Shown here piece after piece: positions 30,511 to 38,100 of a stretch of DNA of 64,000 nt. Position numbers and translations under genes: made by a program. Source of the DNA: a virus; the IMG/VR virus record IMGVR_UViG_3300005527_000040, positions 96,726-160,725 of that record; one strand, written 5' to 3'. The first letter of the stretch is position 1. Each line of letters starts with the position of its first letter. The notes below the pieces were generated by a model, which was not told the origin of the DNA, did not search any database, and saw nothing but the letters and a program-made list of their open reading frames with translations.

Positions 30511-31244
30511 AGGACGGTAAGCGGCGGAGGGCGAAAGCCCTCCGCCTGCCGGACGTCCCTGCTTTCCAGCAGGCGGCGTCCATCCCGGTTAAGGGCCAAA
30601 AGCCCCTAACCCAATTGGCTGACCTGGCGCGTGAGCGTCAGGCAAAGGGGCAGGAGGACATGCGTGAGGTGCGCAGGCACCTTGAGCGCTCCTGCAAAGA
30701 GTCGGGACGGCAGAACACCTACGGCGGGGTGTTCTACAGCTACACAGTGTTGAAGCCGAAAGAGCTTCGGCACAAGGACAACACGCGGACCCTGTGGCAC
30801 GGTACCGCCCTCGGCAATCTCACGAACATCCTAATACACGGATTTAGGCCTTCGTACGGAGGGCTTATGGGTCCGGGCGTCTACTTCGGTGGACGCCAGA
30901 AAGCCGAGGCATACTCAAGGGCCCCCCTCGGAGCGCTGCTCCGATGCGAGGTGGCCCTGGGCCGAACAGCGGATGCCGTTCCCTCGTGGGAGGACGCGCG
31001 CCCGCCGTACGACACCCTACACGGCGTGCCCGGCCAGACGCGCACGTATGGATCGTCCACCCTTCTTAACGAAGAATGGGCGGTCCTTGACCCTGCCCGA
31101 ATCTCCATTCACGAAATTCGGGTGTTCACTGCAAATCGAGGCGAGTGTGTCCGATGCGGACGCCTTGTCAGCGATGAGCACCTTCAGTCGAGGTGGTCAC
31201 CGCGCCACAAAGACTTCATCAGGCTTTGTGGCCACTGTCTGTGA
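30507..31244 (+). CDS. PARP-like ADP-ribosyltransferase with zinc ribbon
   Basis: Predicted to transfer ADP-ribose from NAD+ to a target. 245 residues. N-terminal linker carries LADLARERQA (residues 37-46). The catalytic core has the order of PARP/tankyrase enzymes: LWHGTALGNLTNILIHGF (H98), GPGVYFGGRQKAEAY (Y126) and NEEWAVLDPARI (E190), an H-Y-E triad. After the core, CVRCG...CGHC (C214, C217, C241, C244) forms a zinc ribbon. GTG start at 30507 overlaps the upstream stop. A short core with an added ribbon suggests binding of nucleic acid or a zinc-ribbon partner. Target and whether it makes mono- or poly-ADP-ribose are unknown. Confidence 0.88.
   Translation: MKDGKRRRAKALRLPDVPAFQQAASIPVKGQKPLTQLADLARERQAKGQEDMREVRRHLERSCKESGRQNTYGGVFYSYTVLKPKELRHKDNTRTLWHGTALGNLTNILIHGFRPSYGGLMGPGVYFGGRQKAEAYSRAPLGALLRCEVALGRTADAVPSWEDARPPYDTLHGVPGQTRTYGSSTLLNEEWAVLDPARISIHEIRVFTANRGECVRCGRLVSDEHLQSRWSPRHKDFIRLCGHCL
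30614..30644 (+). repeat. 31-nt exact repeat, copy 2
   Basis: Second copy of the 29487..29517 sequence, inside the N-terminal region of the ADP-ribosyltransferase gene and in the same frame. Confidence 0.85.
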
Positions 31245-31249
31245 GTAAT

Positions 31250-31287
31250 GCGGCCTCCCCATAACGGGTTGAGGCCGCTTTACTTTT
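31250..31287 (+). terminator. intrinsic terminator of the ART operon
   Basis: GCGGCCTC/GAGGCCGC outer stem with CCC/GGG inside, followed by TTTACTTTTG. Confidence 0.8.
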
Positions 31288-31311
31288 GCTCCCAAAATAT
31301 GCGCCGTTTCT

Positions 31312-31319
31312 CGTATAAG
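31312..31319 (+). promoter_or_regulatory. TATAAG-type promoter of the tRNA cluster
   Basis: CGTATAAG 21 nt before the first tRNA, with no ribosome site nearby. Its presence upstream of RNA genes supports a transcriptional rather than translational role for the motif. Confidence 0.65.
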
Positions 31320-31340
31320 ATATTGCGGCTCAACTTACCT

Positions 31341-31412
31341 GCCCCCTTAGCTCAGCGGTAGAGCAACGGTTTTGTAAACCGTAGGTCGTCGGTTCAATCC
31401 CGACAGGGGGCT
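31341..31412 (+). tRNA. tRNA-Thr (anticodon TGT)
   Basis: 72 nt; acceptor GCCCCCT/AGGGGGC, anticodon loop TTTGTAA, T-arm GTCGGTTCAATCCCGAC. No encoded CCA. Confidence 0.95.
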
Positions 31413-31415
31413 CAC

Positions 31416-31496
31416 GCGGGAATGGCGGAATGGCAGACGCACCAGACTTAGGATCTGGCGCCGAAAGGTGTGGGGGTTCAAATCCCCCTTCCCGCA
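31416..31496 (+). tRNA. tRNA-Leu (anticodon TAG)
   Basis: 81 nt with a short variable arm; acceptor GCGGGAA/TTCCCGC, anticodon loop CTTAGGA, T-arm GGGGGTTCAAATCCCCC. Confidence 0.95.
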
Positions 31497-31500
31497 CAAA

Positions 31501-31574
31501 CGGGGTGTAGCACAGCCTGGTAGTGCGCCAGCTTTGGGAGCTGGAAGTCGCAGGTTCAAATCCTGTCGCCCCGA
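31501..31574 (+). tRNA. tRNA-Pro (anticodon TGG)
   Basis: 74 nt; acceptor CGGGGTG/CGCCCCG, anticodon loop TTTGGGA, T-arm CAGGTTCAAATCCTG. Confidence 0.95.
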
Positions 31575-31588
31575 CTAAGGAGGTACGA

Positions 31589-32089
31589 ATGAAAAAGGTA
31601 ATGGCCGCTCTCATGATGGCCTACGCCTCTACCGCAGAGGCCCAAGACCCCTACGAACTAGGCCGCCGTGATCCTGCTCTGCTACTGGGCCAAGCTCTAG
31701 TAGCAGAAGCAGGATGGCGGTTTCACGCAGATCATCTTGCAATACCCTGGGTTATTTCTCGCCGGGCAACCCTTCCGGCATTTCGCCGAGCGTCAAACCC
31801 AGAGGTCGCAGCGTTGATTGCTTACGTCTCAGCGTTAAAGTGCGCCGATCCCGCTCGTCGGTGCGACTCTGAACGGCGTCGCCGGATGCGATCTATAACT
31901 TGGGGGATGCTTGACTCCCTTGCCCCGAAGATTGCGCGCGTTGCCCGTGATTGGTTCGGGGGTCGTCGTCATCCAGACCCCTGCCCAGACGCCTGGCACT
32001 GGGGCAGTGGGTTGCGCCGTTCGTCTCAGTTGGTTGTGCAGTGCGGGCACACGACTAACACGTTTCTTGGCAGACCCGTCTACCCGTAA
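31589..32089 (+). CDS. exported protein, paralogue of the 2148 gene
   Basis: 166 residues from the ATG at 31589, 6 nt after AAGGAGG. Signal peptide MKKVMAALMMAYASTAEA. Mature part: LLLGQALVAEAGWRFHADHLA (compare LLCINEAGWDCFESGDGLAI at 2148) and C-terminal WGSGLRRSSQLVVQCGHTTN then TFLGRP (compare ECGETANDFYCRP). The Glu-Ala-Gly-Trp helix recalls SleB/Hydrolase_2 wall hydrolases. It sits between two tRNA groups and probably shares their transcript. A cell-envelope function is likely; enzymatic activity is inference. Confidence 0.65.
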   Translation: MKKVMAALMMAYASTAEAQDPYELGRRDPALLLGQALVAEAGWRFHADHLAIPWVISRRATLPAFRRASNPEVAALIAYVSALKCADPARRCDSERRRRMRSITWGMLDSLAPKIARVARDWFGGRRHPDPCPDAWHWGSGLRRSSQLVVQCGHTTNTFLGRPVYP

Positions 32090-32109
32090 ACCGCCACACA
32101 AGGAACAGA

Positions 32110-32661
32110 ATGCCTAACTGGTGCAGCAACCACGGATTCATCAAGCTTCCAACCAACGCTTCTCCAGAGGCTGTTGCGGCGTTTAGGGCGCTAAGCAAGG
32201 TCGAGGATGACAAAGATGAGTGGTTCGCTAAGGTGCTCCCGTGCCCCCCTGAAGCGGACTGGTACGAATGGCGGATCCGCCGTTACGGAACAAAATGGGA
32301 CGTAACCCCCTCGCTTGCCGTAACGGACGACCAGATCAACTTCTCGTTTGAGTCGGCGTGGGCTCCGCCGCTAGAGTTTTTCAAGCATCTCGCGGAGACC
32401 TACGGCCTTCACTACCAGATTCAGTACTCAGAGCCGGGCTGCTGCTTCGGCGGTACCGCGTCCTACGACGGGGATTTTCAAGACAAGTACGTTGAAAACG
32501 AGGAGTACCTCGTCGCGGCGGTGGATGAGTTTGGCGAGCCGATAGAGTCGGTCCTGTGCGTCGAATCGTACGAGTCCTTCGACGCTTTCTGTAAGGCTCA
32601 CAAAATTGATAGCCCAAGGCTCAAAGACTTGGTACGAGATTATTACCGCGACCACAACTAG
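32110..32661 (+). CDS. Api92/DUF1281-like ferredoxin-fold protein
   Basis: 183 residues. MPNWCSNHGFIKLPTNASPE, YEWRIRRYGTKWDVTPSLAV, FSFESAWAPPLEFFKHLAET and SEPGCCFGGTASYDGD are the conserved blocks of the YubB/Api92-like family (DUF1281), common on plasmids and phages but of unknown biochemical role. ATG preceded by AAGGAACAGA. Encoded inside the tRNA cluster. Confidence 0.85.
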   Translation: MPNWCSNHGFIKLPTNASPEAVAAFRALSKVEDDKDEWFAKVLPCPPEADWYEWRIRRYGTKWDVTPSLAVTDDQINFSFESAWAPPLEFFKHLAETYGLHYQIQYSEPGCCFGGTASYDGDFQDKYVENEEYLVAAVDEFGEPIESVLCVESYESFDAFCKAHKIDSPRLKDLVRDYYRDHN

Positions 32662-32667
32662 TGGTCG

Positions 32668-32752
32668 GGAGGAGTGGCCGAGTGGTCTAAGGCAGCGGTT
32701 TTGAAAACCGCCGTGGGGCAACCCACCAGGGGTTCGAATCCCTTCTCCTCCG
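32668..32752 (+). tRNA. tRNA-Ser (anticodon TGA)
   Basis: 85 nt with a long variable arm (GTGGGGCAACCCAC); acceptor GGAGGAG/CTCCTCC, anticodon loop TTTGAAA, T-arm GGGGTTCGAATCCC. Confidence 0.95.
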
Positions 32753-32816
32753 CTCGTGCCCGCCAACCACGGGCTAGTGAGGGTGGAATACCTCATGAAG
32801 AAGCGGGGTGGTTCCC

Positions 32817-32859
32817 GTACGTTAGATAGCCCCGGACCCCGGAGGGGTCGGAGGCGTAC
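32817..32859 (+). other. structured spacer in the tRNA cluster
   Basis: GTACG/CGTAC outer helix enclosing a GC-rich hairpin centred on CCCCGGAGGGG. The 200-nt stretch 32753..32954 has no tRNA or convincing gene; it also holds two copies of TGGCTGGAGG 15 nt apart (32876 and 32891 region). Possibly a small RNA or degenerate tRNA DNA. Confidence 0.35.
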
Positions 32860-32954
32860 AGCCCGTAAGCGGTTCTGGCTGGAGGTCGTTTGGCTGGAGG
32901 CGAAAGCCGATGAAAGTCGAGTAGCCGACGAAGGTCAACCGTACTGTACGAACT

Positions 32955-33026
32955 GCGGGAATAGCTCAGGGGTAGAGCGCCTCCTTTACACGGAGGAAGT
33001 CGGGGGTTCGAAACCCTCTTCCCGTA
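32955..33026 (+). tRNA. tRNA-Val (anticodon TAC)
   Basis: 72 nt; acceptor GCGGGAA/TTCCCGT, anticodon loop CTTTACA, T-arm GGGGGTTCGAAACCCTC. Confidence 0.93.
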
Positions 33027-33030
33027 CTAA

Positions 33031-33116
33031 GCGAGCGTGGCGAAATCGGCATACGCAGCGGATTTAAAATCCGCGGGGCCGCAAGGCTCGTGAGGGTTCA
33101 AACCCCTCCGCTCGCA
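33031..33116 (+). tRNA. tRNA-Leu (anticodon TAA)
   Basis: 86 nt with long variable arm (GGGGCCGCAAGGCTC); acceptor GCGAGCG/CGCTCGC, anticodon loop TTTAAAA. Confidence 0.95.
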
Positions 33117-33123
33117 CTGTTAG

Positions 33124-33169
33124 TCCCGGTGAGGTGAGATCGGTCTCTCAGGAGACTAGGGCACCGGGA
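33124..33169 (+). other. two-tier hairpin between tRNAs
   Basis: Perfect 8-bp TCCCGGTG/CACCGGGA around a second perfect stem GTCTC-TCAG-GAGAC. It is too short and lacks the T-loop for a tRNA. Could be an RNA-processing structure or a small RNA. Confidence 0.4.
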
Positions 33170-33180
33170 TGGTAGTCAGA

Positions 33181-33315
33181 TGAGCAACGTCGCTGTTGAC
33201 CACGCGAAAGCGTACGAGGCGCGCCAAGTCGTCTGGCGAAAGGCACACCGGAAGGTGGCAAAGCCCAAGCCGTGGATATGCTGCACGGCATTAGGGATCG
33301 TAGATCAGTGGTAGA
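33181..33315 (+). CDS. possible 44-residue basic protein
   Basis: ATG frame MSNVAVDHAKAYEARQVVWR... continuing with HRKVAKPKPWICC and running 22 nt into the tRNA-Lys. Protein-like composition, but weak ribosome site and the tRNA overlap argue against it. Confidence 0.2.
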
Positions 33316-33365
33316 TCAGCGGGCTTTTAACCCGTAGGTCGTGGGTTCGATCCCCACCGGTCCCA
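33294..33365 (+). tRNA. tRNA-Lys (anticodon TTT)
   Basis: 72 nt; acceptor GGGATCG/CGGTCCC (one G-U), anticodon loop CTTTTAA, T-arm GTGGGTTCGATCCCCAC. Confidence 0.93.
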
Positions 33366-33369
33366 CTTC

Positions 33370-33440
33370 TCGGGGTTCGTCTAAGGGCAGGACATCGGCC
33401 TTTGAAGCCGCGAATGATGGTTCGATTCCATCACCCCGAA
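33370..33440 (+). tRNA. tRNA-Gln (anticodon TTG)
   Basis: 71 nt; acceptor TCGGGGT/ACCCCGA, anticodon loop CTTTGAA, T-arm GATGGTTCGATTCCATC. Same anticodon as the minus-strand tRNA at 17820, with an identical D-arm but different anticodon and T stems. Confidence 0.93.
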
Positions 33441-33455
33441 TCAGGTTACCACCTA

Positions 33456-33491
33456 ACGCGCACTAGCCCCTCCCTAGTGCGCGTTTCTTTT
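33456..33491 (+). terminator. terminator of the tRNA cluster
   Basis: ACGCGCACTAG/CTAGTGCGCGT, 11 bp, 7-nt loop, TTTCTTTT tail. Confidence 0.9.
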
Positions 33492-33514
33492 GCCCAAAAT
33501 TTAAGGGGTTTCCG

Positions 33515-33522
33515 CCTATAAG
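33515..33522 (+). promoter_or_regulatory. TATAAG-type phage promoter, short-leader class
   Basis: CCTATAAG, AAGAT, AGGAGG, ATG at 33538. Confidence 0.65.
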
Positions 33523-33537
33523 AAGATAGGAGGAAAC

Positions 33538-33732
33538 ATGCACCACAACGAGTTCAAGTGCGATACCTGTGGGTCCGAGATGAGCCTCGTTTTGTACGGG
33601 GCAGGCAACTGCCCCGGCTGCCCGGGAGATATGTCATGCGCGCTCGAGGCGCGCTGCGACCGGTGCAACCCGCCGCCACCGCCGAAGCCGCGGTACGTGC
33701 CGCCGCCGGAGCCCCCCACCGATTACTGGTGA
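33538..33732 (+). CDS. small zinc-ribbon protein
   Basis: 64 residues: HHNEFKCDTCGSEMSLVLYG, then NCPGCPGDMSC and ARCDRCNPPPPP. Three CxxC-type pairs and a Pro-rich tail ending PTDYW. Own promoter, AGGAGG and terminator. Unknown partner. Confidence 0.65.
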   Translation: MHHNEFKCDTCGSEMSLVLYGAGNCPGCPGDMSCALEARCDRCNPPPPPKPRYVPPPEPPTDYW

Positions 33733-33741
33733 GGGGCCGCG

Positions 33742-33780
33742 CGCCCTGCTCCCCGAAAGGGTTGAGCGGGGCGTTTCTTT
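33742..33780 (+). terminator. intrinsic terminator
   Basis: CGCCCTGCTC/GAGCGGGGCG with inner CCC-GAAA-GGG, tail TTTCTTTT. Confidence 0.85.
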
Positions 33781-33791
33781 TGCCAATACGG

Positions 33792-33799
33792 CCTATAAG
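33792..33799 (+). promoter_or_regulatory. TATAAG-type phage promoter, short-leader class
   Basis: CCTATAAG, CAGACGA, AGGAGGG, GTG at 33818. Confidence 0.6.
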
Positions 33800-33817
33800 C
33801 AGACGAAGGAGGGTTGA

Positions 33818-34000
33818 GTGTCTGCCCTAAAGAACTACTACAAAGCGTGTACCCGCGCGGCAATCGCAGTCGAAAACAATGACAAGGCTGAAGAGCTGGC
33901 GGCGCTGGAGCTGGTAAAAACTACGTGGAGTGAGTTACAGAAGGAGGATCCCAGACTCGCGAAGTTCCTCACGCAAACTGGGATTGACCCGCCAAAGTAA
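33818..34000 (+). CDS. small helical protein, GTG start
   Basis: 60 residues, SALKNYYKACTRAAIAVENN..., two amphipathic helices. GTG at 33818 is 7 nt after AGGAGGG. Last gene of the rightward group before the virion cassette. Unknown. Confidence 0.6.
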   Translation: MSALKNYYKACTRAAIAVENNDKAEELAALELVKTTWSELQKEDPRLAKFLTQTGIDPPK

Positions 34001-34001
34001 A

Positions 34002-34037
34002 ATAGGGCTGGACACATCGTGTCCAGCCCTATCTTTT
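34002..34037. terminator. bidirectional terminator between convergent blocks
   Basis: ATAGGGCTGGACA/TGTCCAGCCCTAT, 13 bp, with CTTTTT on the plus side and TTTTAC on the minus side. Separates the small-gene block from the tail genes. Confidence 0.92.
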
Positions 34038-34050
34038 TGCCTAGGTAAGC

Positions 34051-34770
34051 TCAGGCCATCTGCTCTAGCGTGATGTTCTGCACCGCGATCGGAATCGCTA
34101 GCTCAAACTGCACGGCAACCGACTCCTGAACGATGACGCCCTGCGCGTCTGTCGCAAAGGTGTGGTTGGGGATGTAGCAGCTCTCAAGGTAGAAAGCGCC
34201 GTAGGTCTTGAGGTTGGAGTCCTTGACCATGATCAGCAAGCCGATGGGCTGGCTAAACAGGTCCGAGGCAAGGTTGATGTAGAAGTTCTCGTAGCCCGGG
34301 GGCACAACGACGTTGTGCGGGTTAGGCATCGCCGCCGCACCCGGGTTCGGGAACACCGGGGGGATCTCCGTCGGCAGCTGCGTGTCCGTGTAGTAGGCAT
34401 AAAGCACCCGTAGGATGCTTGGGCCGTGGTACAGGATGCGCGAAAGGCCGAGCTGGCCAATCGTGCGGCCCGAGATGAAGTACGACCGCTCCGAGCCAAG
34501 CTCGAAGATACGGCTGAACTGCCGGTTGTGGCTAAGGTTGATGTTCTGCGTAACACCAATCGGGTAAACGATGGTGGACCCGCCCGCGGGGGTAGAAATC
34601 GCGGGTGTGAACCCAAGAACACCGCCTACCGAAGCCAGCCGTGACGGGCCAGCAAAGATTCCGCAGAAGGCGCCGGAGACGAACTGCCCGTCCACCATGC
34701 CCGGGCCTTCACCTCCCGTCTGGACGTAGTTCTCGTAGGGCTTCCAGTTAGCGTAACTAGCGTTAGCCAT
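34051..34770 (-). CDS. tail tube protein (probable)
   Basis: 239 residues immediately downstream of the sheath gene, the usual order sheath then tube. Beta-rich sequence with NINLSHNRQFSRIFELGSER, FISGRTIGQLGLSRILYHGP and a C-terminal VQFELAIPIAVQNITLEQM, fitting tube-fold proteins of contractile-tail phages. It would form the inner tube of the tail. AGGAGA precedes the ATG. Identified mainly by context and fold-like pattern. Confidence 0.7.
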   Translation of the reverse strand: MANASYANWKPYENYVQTGGEGPGMVDGQFVSGAFCGIFAGPSRLASVGGVLGFTPAISTPAGGSTIVYPIGVTQNINLSHNRQFSRIFELGSERSYFISGRTIGQLGLSRILYHGPSILRVLYAYYTDTQLPTEIPPVFPNPGAAAMPNPHNVVVPPGYENFYINLASDLFSQPIGLLIMVKDSNLKTYGAFYLESCYIPNHTFATDAQGVIVQESVAVQFELAIPIAVQNITLEQMA

Positions 34771-34790
34771 GATCTTCTCCTAGCGGGCCT

Positions 34791-35108
34791 TCAGCCCTTC
34801 ACATCTTGAAGAAATGCGTCAACGGTACGCTGACCGGCGAGCATCATTTCCGCCAGCTTCATGCTTACTTTGTGCTCGCGCAGCTTCTCTTCTGCGCGCT
34901 CCCGCTTGCTGCGGGCAATCTCCTCGACAACCTCTCGCGGAGACCGCCCGCCAGCCACAAAGTCCATGCCCGACTCCTTGCTTTGCAGCTCGGCACGCTC
35001 TGAGGCTTCCTCGTCCTGACGGCTGCGGTGCTCTGTAAGCTCCACAACAAGGGCGTCGTCTAGCGCCTGAGCGTGCTGGCTGTACTTGAAGTCGTCCATG
35101 GTGCTCAC
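34791..35108 (-). CDS. small helical tail-region protein, GTG start
   Basis: 105 residues between sheath and tube genes. Charged and helical (LTEHRSRQDEEASERAELQS, IARSKRERAEEKLREHKVSM). GTG at 35108 overlaps the sheath stop (GTGA); an ATG follows three codons later. Location suggests a tail-assembly helper. Confidence 0.55.
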   Translation of the reverse strand: MSTMDDFKYSQHAQALDDALVVELTEHRSRQDEEASERAELQSKESGMDFVAGGRSPREVVEEIARSKRERAEEKLREHKVSMKLAEMMLAGQRTVDAFLQDVKG

Positions 35109-38100
35109 ACCACCAGAGTAACCTGGATGTAGTTAAGCGGGTAGAAGACGCCCACAGTGACGTCGATCTCAAGCCGCGTGGGATCAGTCGCGTTCTGGCG
35201 AATCGCGTTGATCTCAAACGACTCAAAGACGCTCAGGCGGATGAGGAAGTTCCGCAACCCCTCCATCGTGGTGGTAATCGCGTCCTGTACCGAGGTGGTG
35301 ATGTTGAACCGCCCGATAAAGTTGCGAAGCGAGGCGCGAATCAGCTTGGAGGCAAAGTCGAGCGCCGTGGTGATCGAGAACTCGCGCTTCTCAACGGTGC
35401 TCATGTCGGTTGTGAGCTGGTGGCGGGTCCGAACAGGCTGGCCATCGGCCTCCTGGTAGAACACCCACAGACCACTGCCAGACAGGATCTTGAGTTGCGC
35501 CTCGGAGTAACGGTCCTGGCTACCCACGACGCCGGTGAACCCGACAAGCGTGGACTCCGTCATGGGCTCCTGCGGAAGCTTGGCGCTTGTCTTACCAGCC
35601 AACGCGCAGGACAGGTAGTAGCCGTCGATAAGCGTCTCTAGCCCGTCCAAGGTCGCCTTGGCCTGGGCAGGAGCAGTTGCGATCACGCGACGGTCACGAT
35701 AGCCGAGGGCCAGCTCGCCGTAAGCAACCGCCTCTTCGGTGCGGTTAGCGATGAGCGCACCACGAATCTTGACCGTGAATGGACGGTCAACAATCGAGGC
35801 GGTGAACACAGGGCTACCGGGAGCGTAGTAGAACCCGTCATCGTTGCCCGCCGTAAGCGGGCCGTCGTTGATTGTTACCTGGCCGCCGGATACCGACTGA
35901 ACCAGGTACTTGTTGGTGTCATCCTCGAACTCCAGGTAGACGGGAACGTCTACCGTGGACGCGGGGTTGTACGGACCCGGGTAGCCTAGGGCAGCCAGGA
36001 GAGCCTGTAGGTTGGCGATGCCAGTCTCGACTACGTTTGACGTCGGGGCAGCAGTTACGTTGCCAAGGGGGCCGCTCGCGACAAGCGTAGAAGACTTACG
36101 CGTCGGGCGGCTGGGGTTGAGCATGAGCACGCGCTCAAGCCCGTTAGCCGGGAGGCTCATCTCGTCTACGTGAACCTGTCCGACAAGGCCCACCTCACCC
36201 GAGTGGGTGAGGGGTGCGATGGCGTACACGTCCTTAGACTCGATGAACTCAAACGCGCGGGTATACGCGTCGAGGGTGCCCTCGGGCTCCGTGGTTGACG
36301 TGTCGTCGACGCCCACGCCGGTAACCTCTAGCCCAGGGGCGTTGAGGATGGCGAAGTACATGCCCAGACCCAGCGGATTCTGGGTGTCGATGGGAGATAG
36401 CTGCGCCTCAAGGTCGGCCACACTGCCGATTCGAAGGAGGTTGAAGTCCTCCGTCGCGGGGCTCACGTCCTTACGGAGCGCGGTGTACCCTAGGTAGATC
36501 GCTAGCGGACCTGCTACCGTGGGAGTTCCGCCAGAATCGCGGAAGATGTTGTGCTTGACCCGAACCGTGCCCGAGTCGGTGTCAATGTACAGGTCCGAGC
36601 TGGGGCGAGTCGTGGTCCAGAGGTCGTTGTCCAGGCCCTTGGCGACGACGTACCAGCTTGTTCCCGTGTAGGTGAGCAGCTGCTCCGCCGAGATACGCAG
36701 ACGGTTGGAGACGCCCGTGGGAATCTCGGTAACCTGACCCAAGCGGATGCCGTCTACCCACACCTCGTCGCCCACAGCCGGGGCGAACGCGGTACCGTAA
36801 ACAGCCGAGGTGCCCGTAGACGCAGCCGCGCCGAATGGGCCACCAAGACCCGTTAGGCCGACGGTGGAGAGCATCGTGGCGTCAGAGGCGTCCTTGTCGA
36901 TAAGGATGACGCTTTCCTTGCCCCGGATGGTTACGCCACCCGTAGACGAGACGCTACGAAGAACCAGCTGGTTATCAAACGTAGAGATAGACGCTACGTT
37001 TGCTCCCCAAAGCGTGTTGATGGCCGCAACAAGGGTCGCGCCCGAAACAACCGATGTGGGCATAACAAGCTGCTGCCAGTAGTCGCCGTCAAGCGACATG
37101 CGCAGAACCTTGCCCTGAACGTCGGTAGCCCAGGTAGCTACGGATGTTAGGTCGACAACCCCTAGCGCACGCGCAAAGCCCGGCTTTGGGCCGCCGTACA
37201 GGCTGGGAAGTAGCCCGATGACGCCAAAGCCGATCGAGCTTCCGCCGGTAACAGGACCAATCTGGATGCTACCAGCACAGGTAGCGCCAGGCGCGGTGCT
37301 GCTGGTGATAACCGGGCGGTTGCTTGCGTTAAGGACTGCTGTTGCGCCCGTTAACCCAGCGTTTAGCTGCGAAATAGCTCCCGCAGCGTCTACCGGGTTG
37401 GCAAACGTGATGTTATTGAGAACACCGTCGACGTATACTTCAAGCGTAAACGTGCCAAAGTCGGCGGGGTAAGTAAGCGTAGTCCAGTCCACGGTGCCCG
37501 TGACGCTGGCATTGCGAGCCTGGAACTCCGCTCCGGTAAACTGAAGGTACGGAGAAAGGTTGTCGCCGTCACCGTCGTTGATGACCGACACCGCGGTTCC
37601 GGCGCCGTCAAGGAAGGTCTCGGTCTTGAGCGCCTCCCGCACGTTCCCGGCACCGTTGTTGATGAACACGCGGACCGTAGCGTAGTCAATCGTAAGATCG
37701 CTAAGGTTGCTACGGGGGTCCGGGTAGTCCGAAAGCTGCGGCTCAAACGAGAAGAAGTTGGTGTACCCCAGACGACCTACCGCCTTGTACCCGGGCAGTA
37801 GGTTGAAGCCTGTACCGGGCCACGCCGTAGCGAGGAGAGCCGCCGAGGTCGTCGTCCCAACCGCAATGGTGGCATTCTCGCCCTTCGCAGTTGTGCGAAG
37901 AACGACGCGGGAGCTACCACCGCTCTCCTCTACCTCTGCAAGGAGGCCGGTGATCTCCTCGTCGTTGATAGCTTGGGCTACCTGGGCAGGAGTCTTGTTT
38001 GCAGGCAGCGCCGCAAACGTAATCCCTACTTCAGCAGCGTTATCTACGCTGAGCCTCAGCGTGGTTCCGCCGATGCCCGTGTAGGTAGCGCCGACAAACC

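Noticed and set aside
32756-33067. Plus-strand frame of about 100 residues through tRNA-Val and tRNA-Leu
   Set aside because: It reads the typical translated-tRNA pattern and covers two certain tRNAs.
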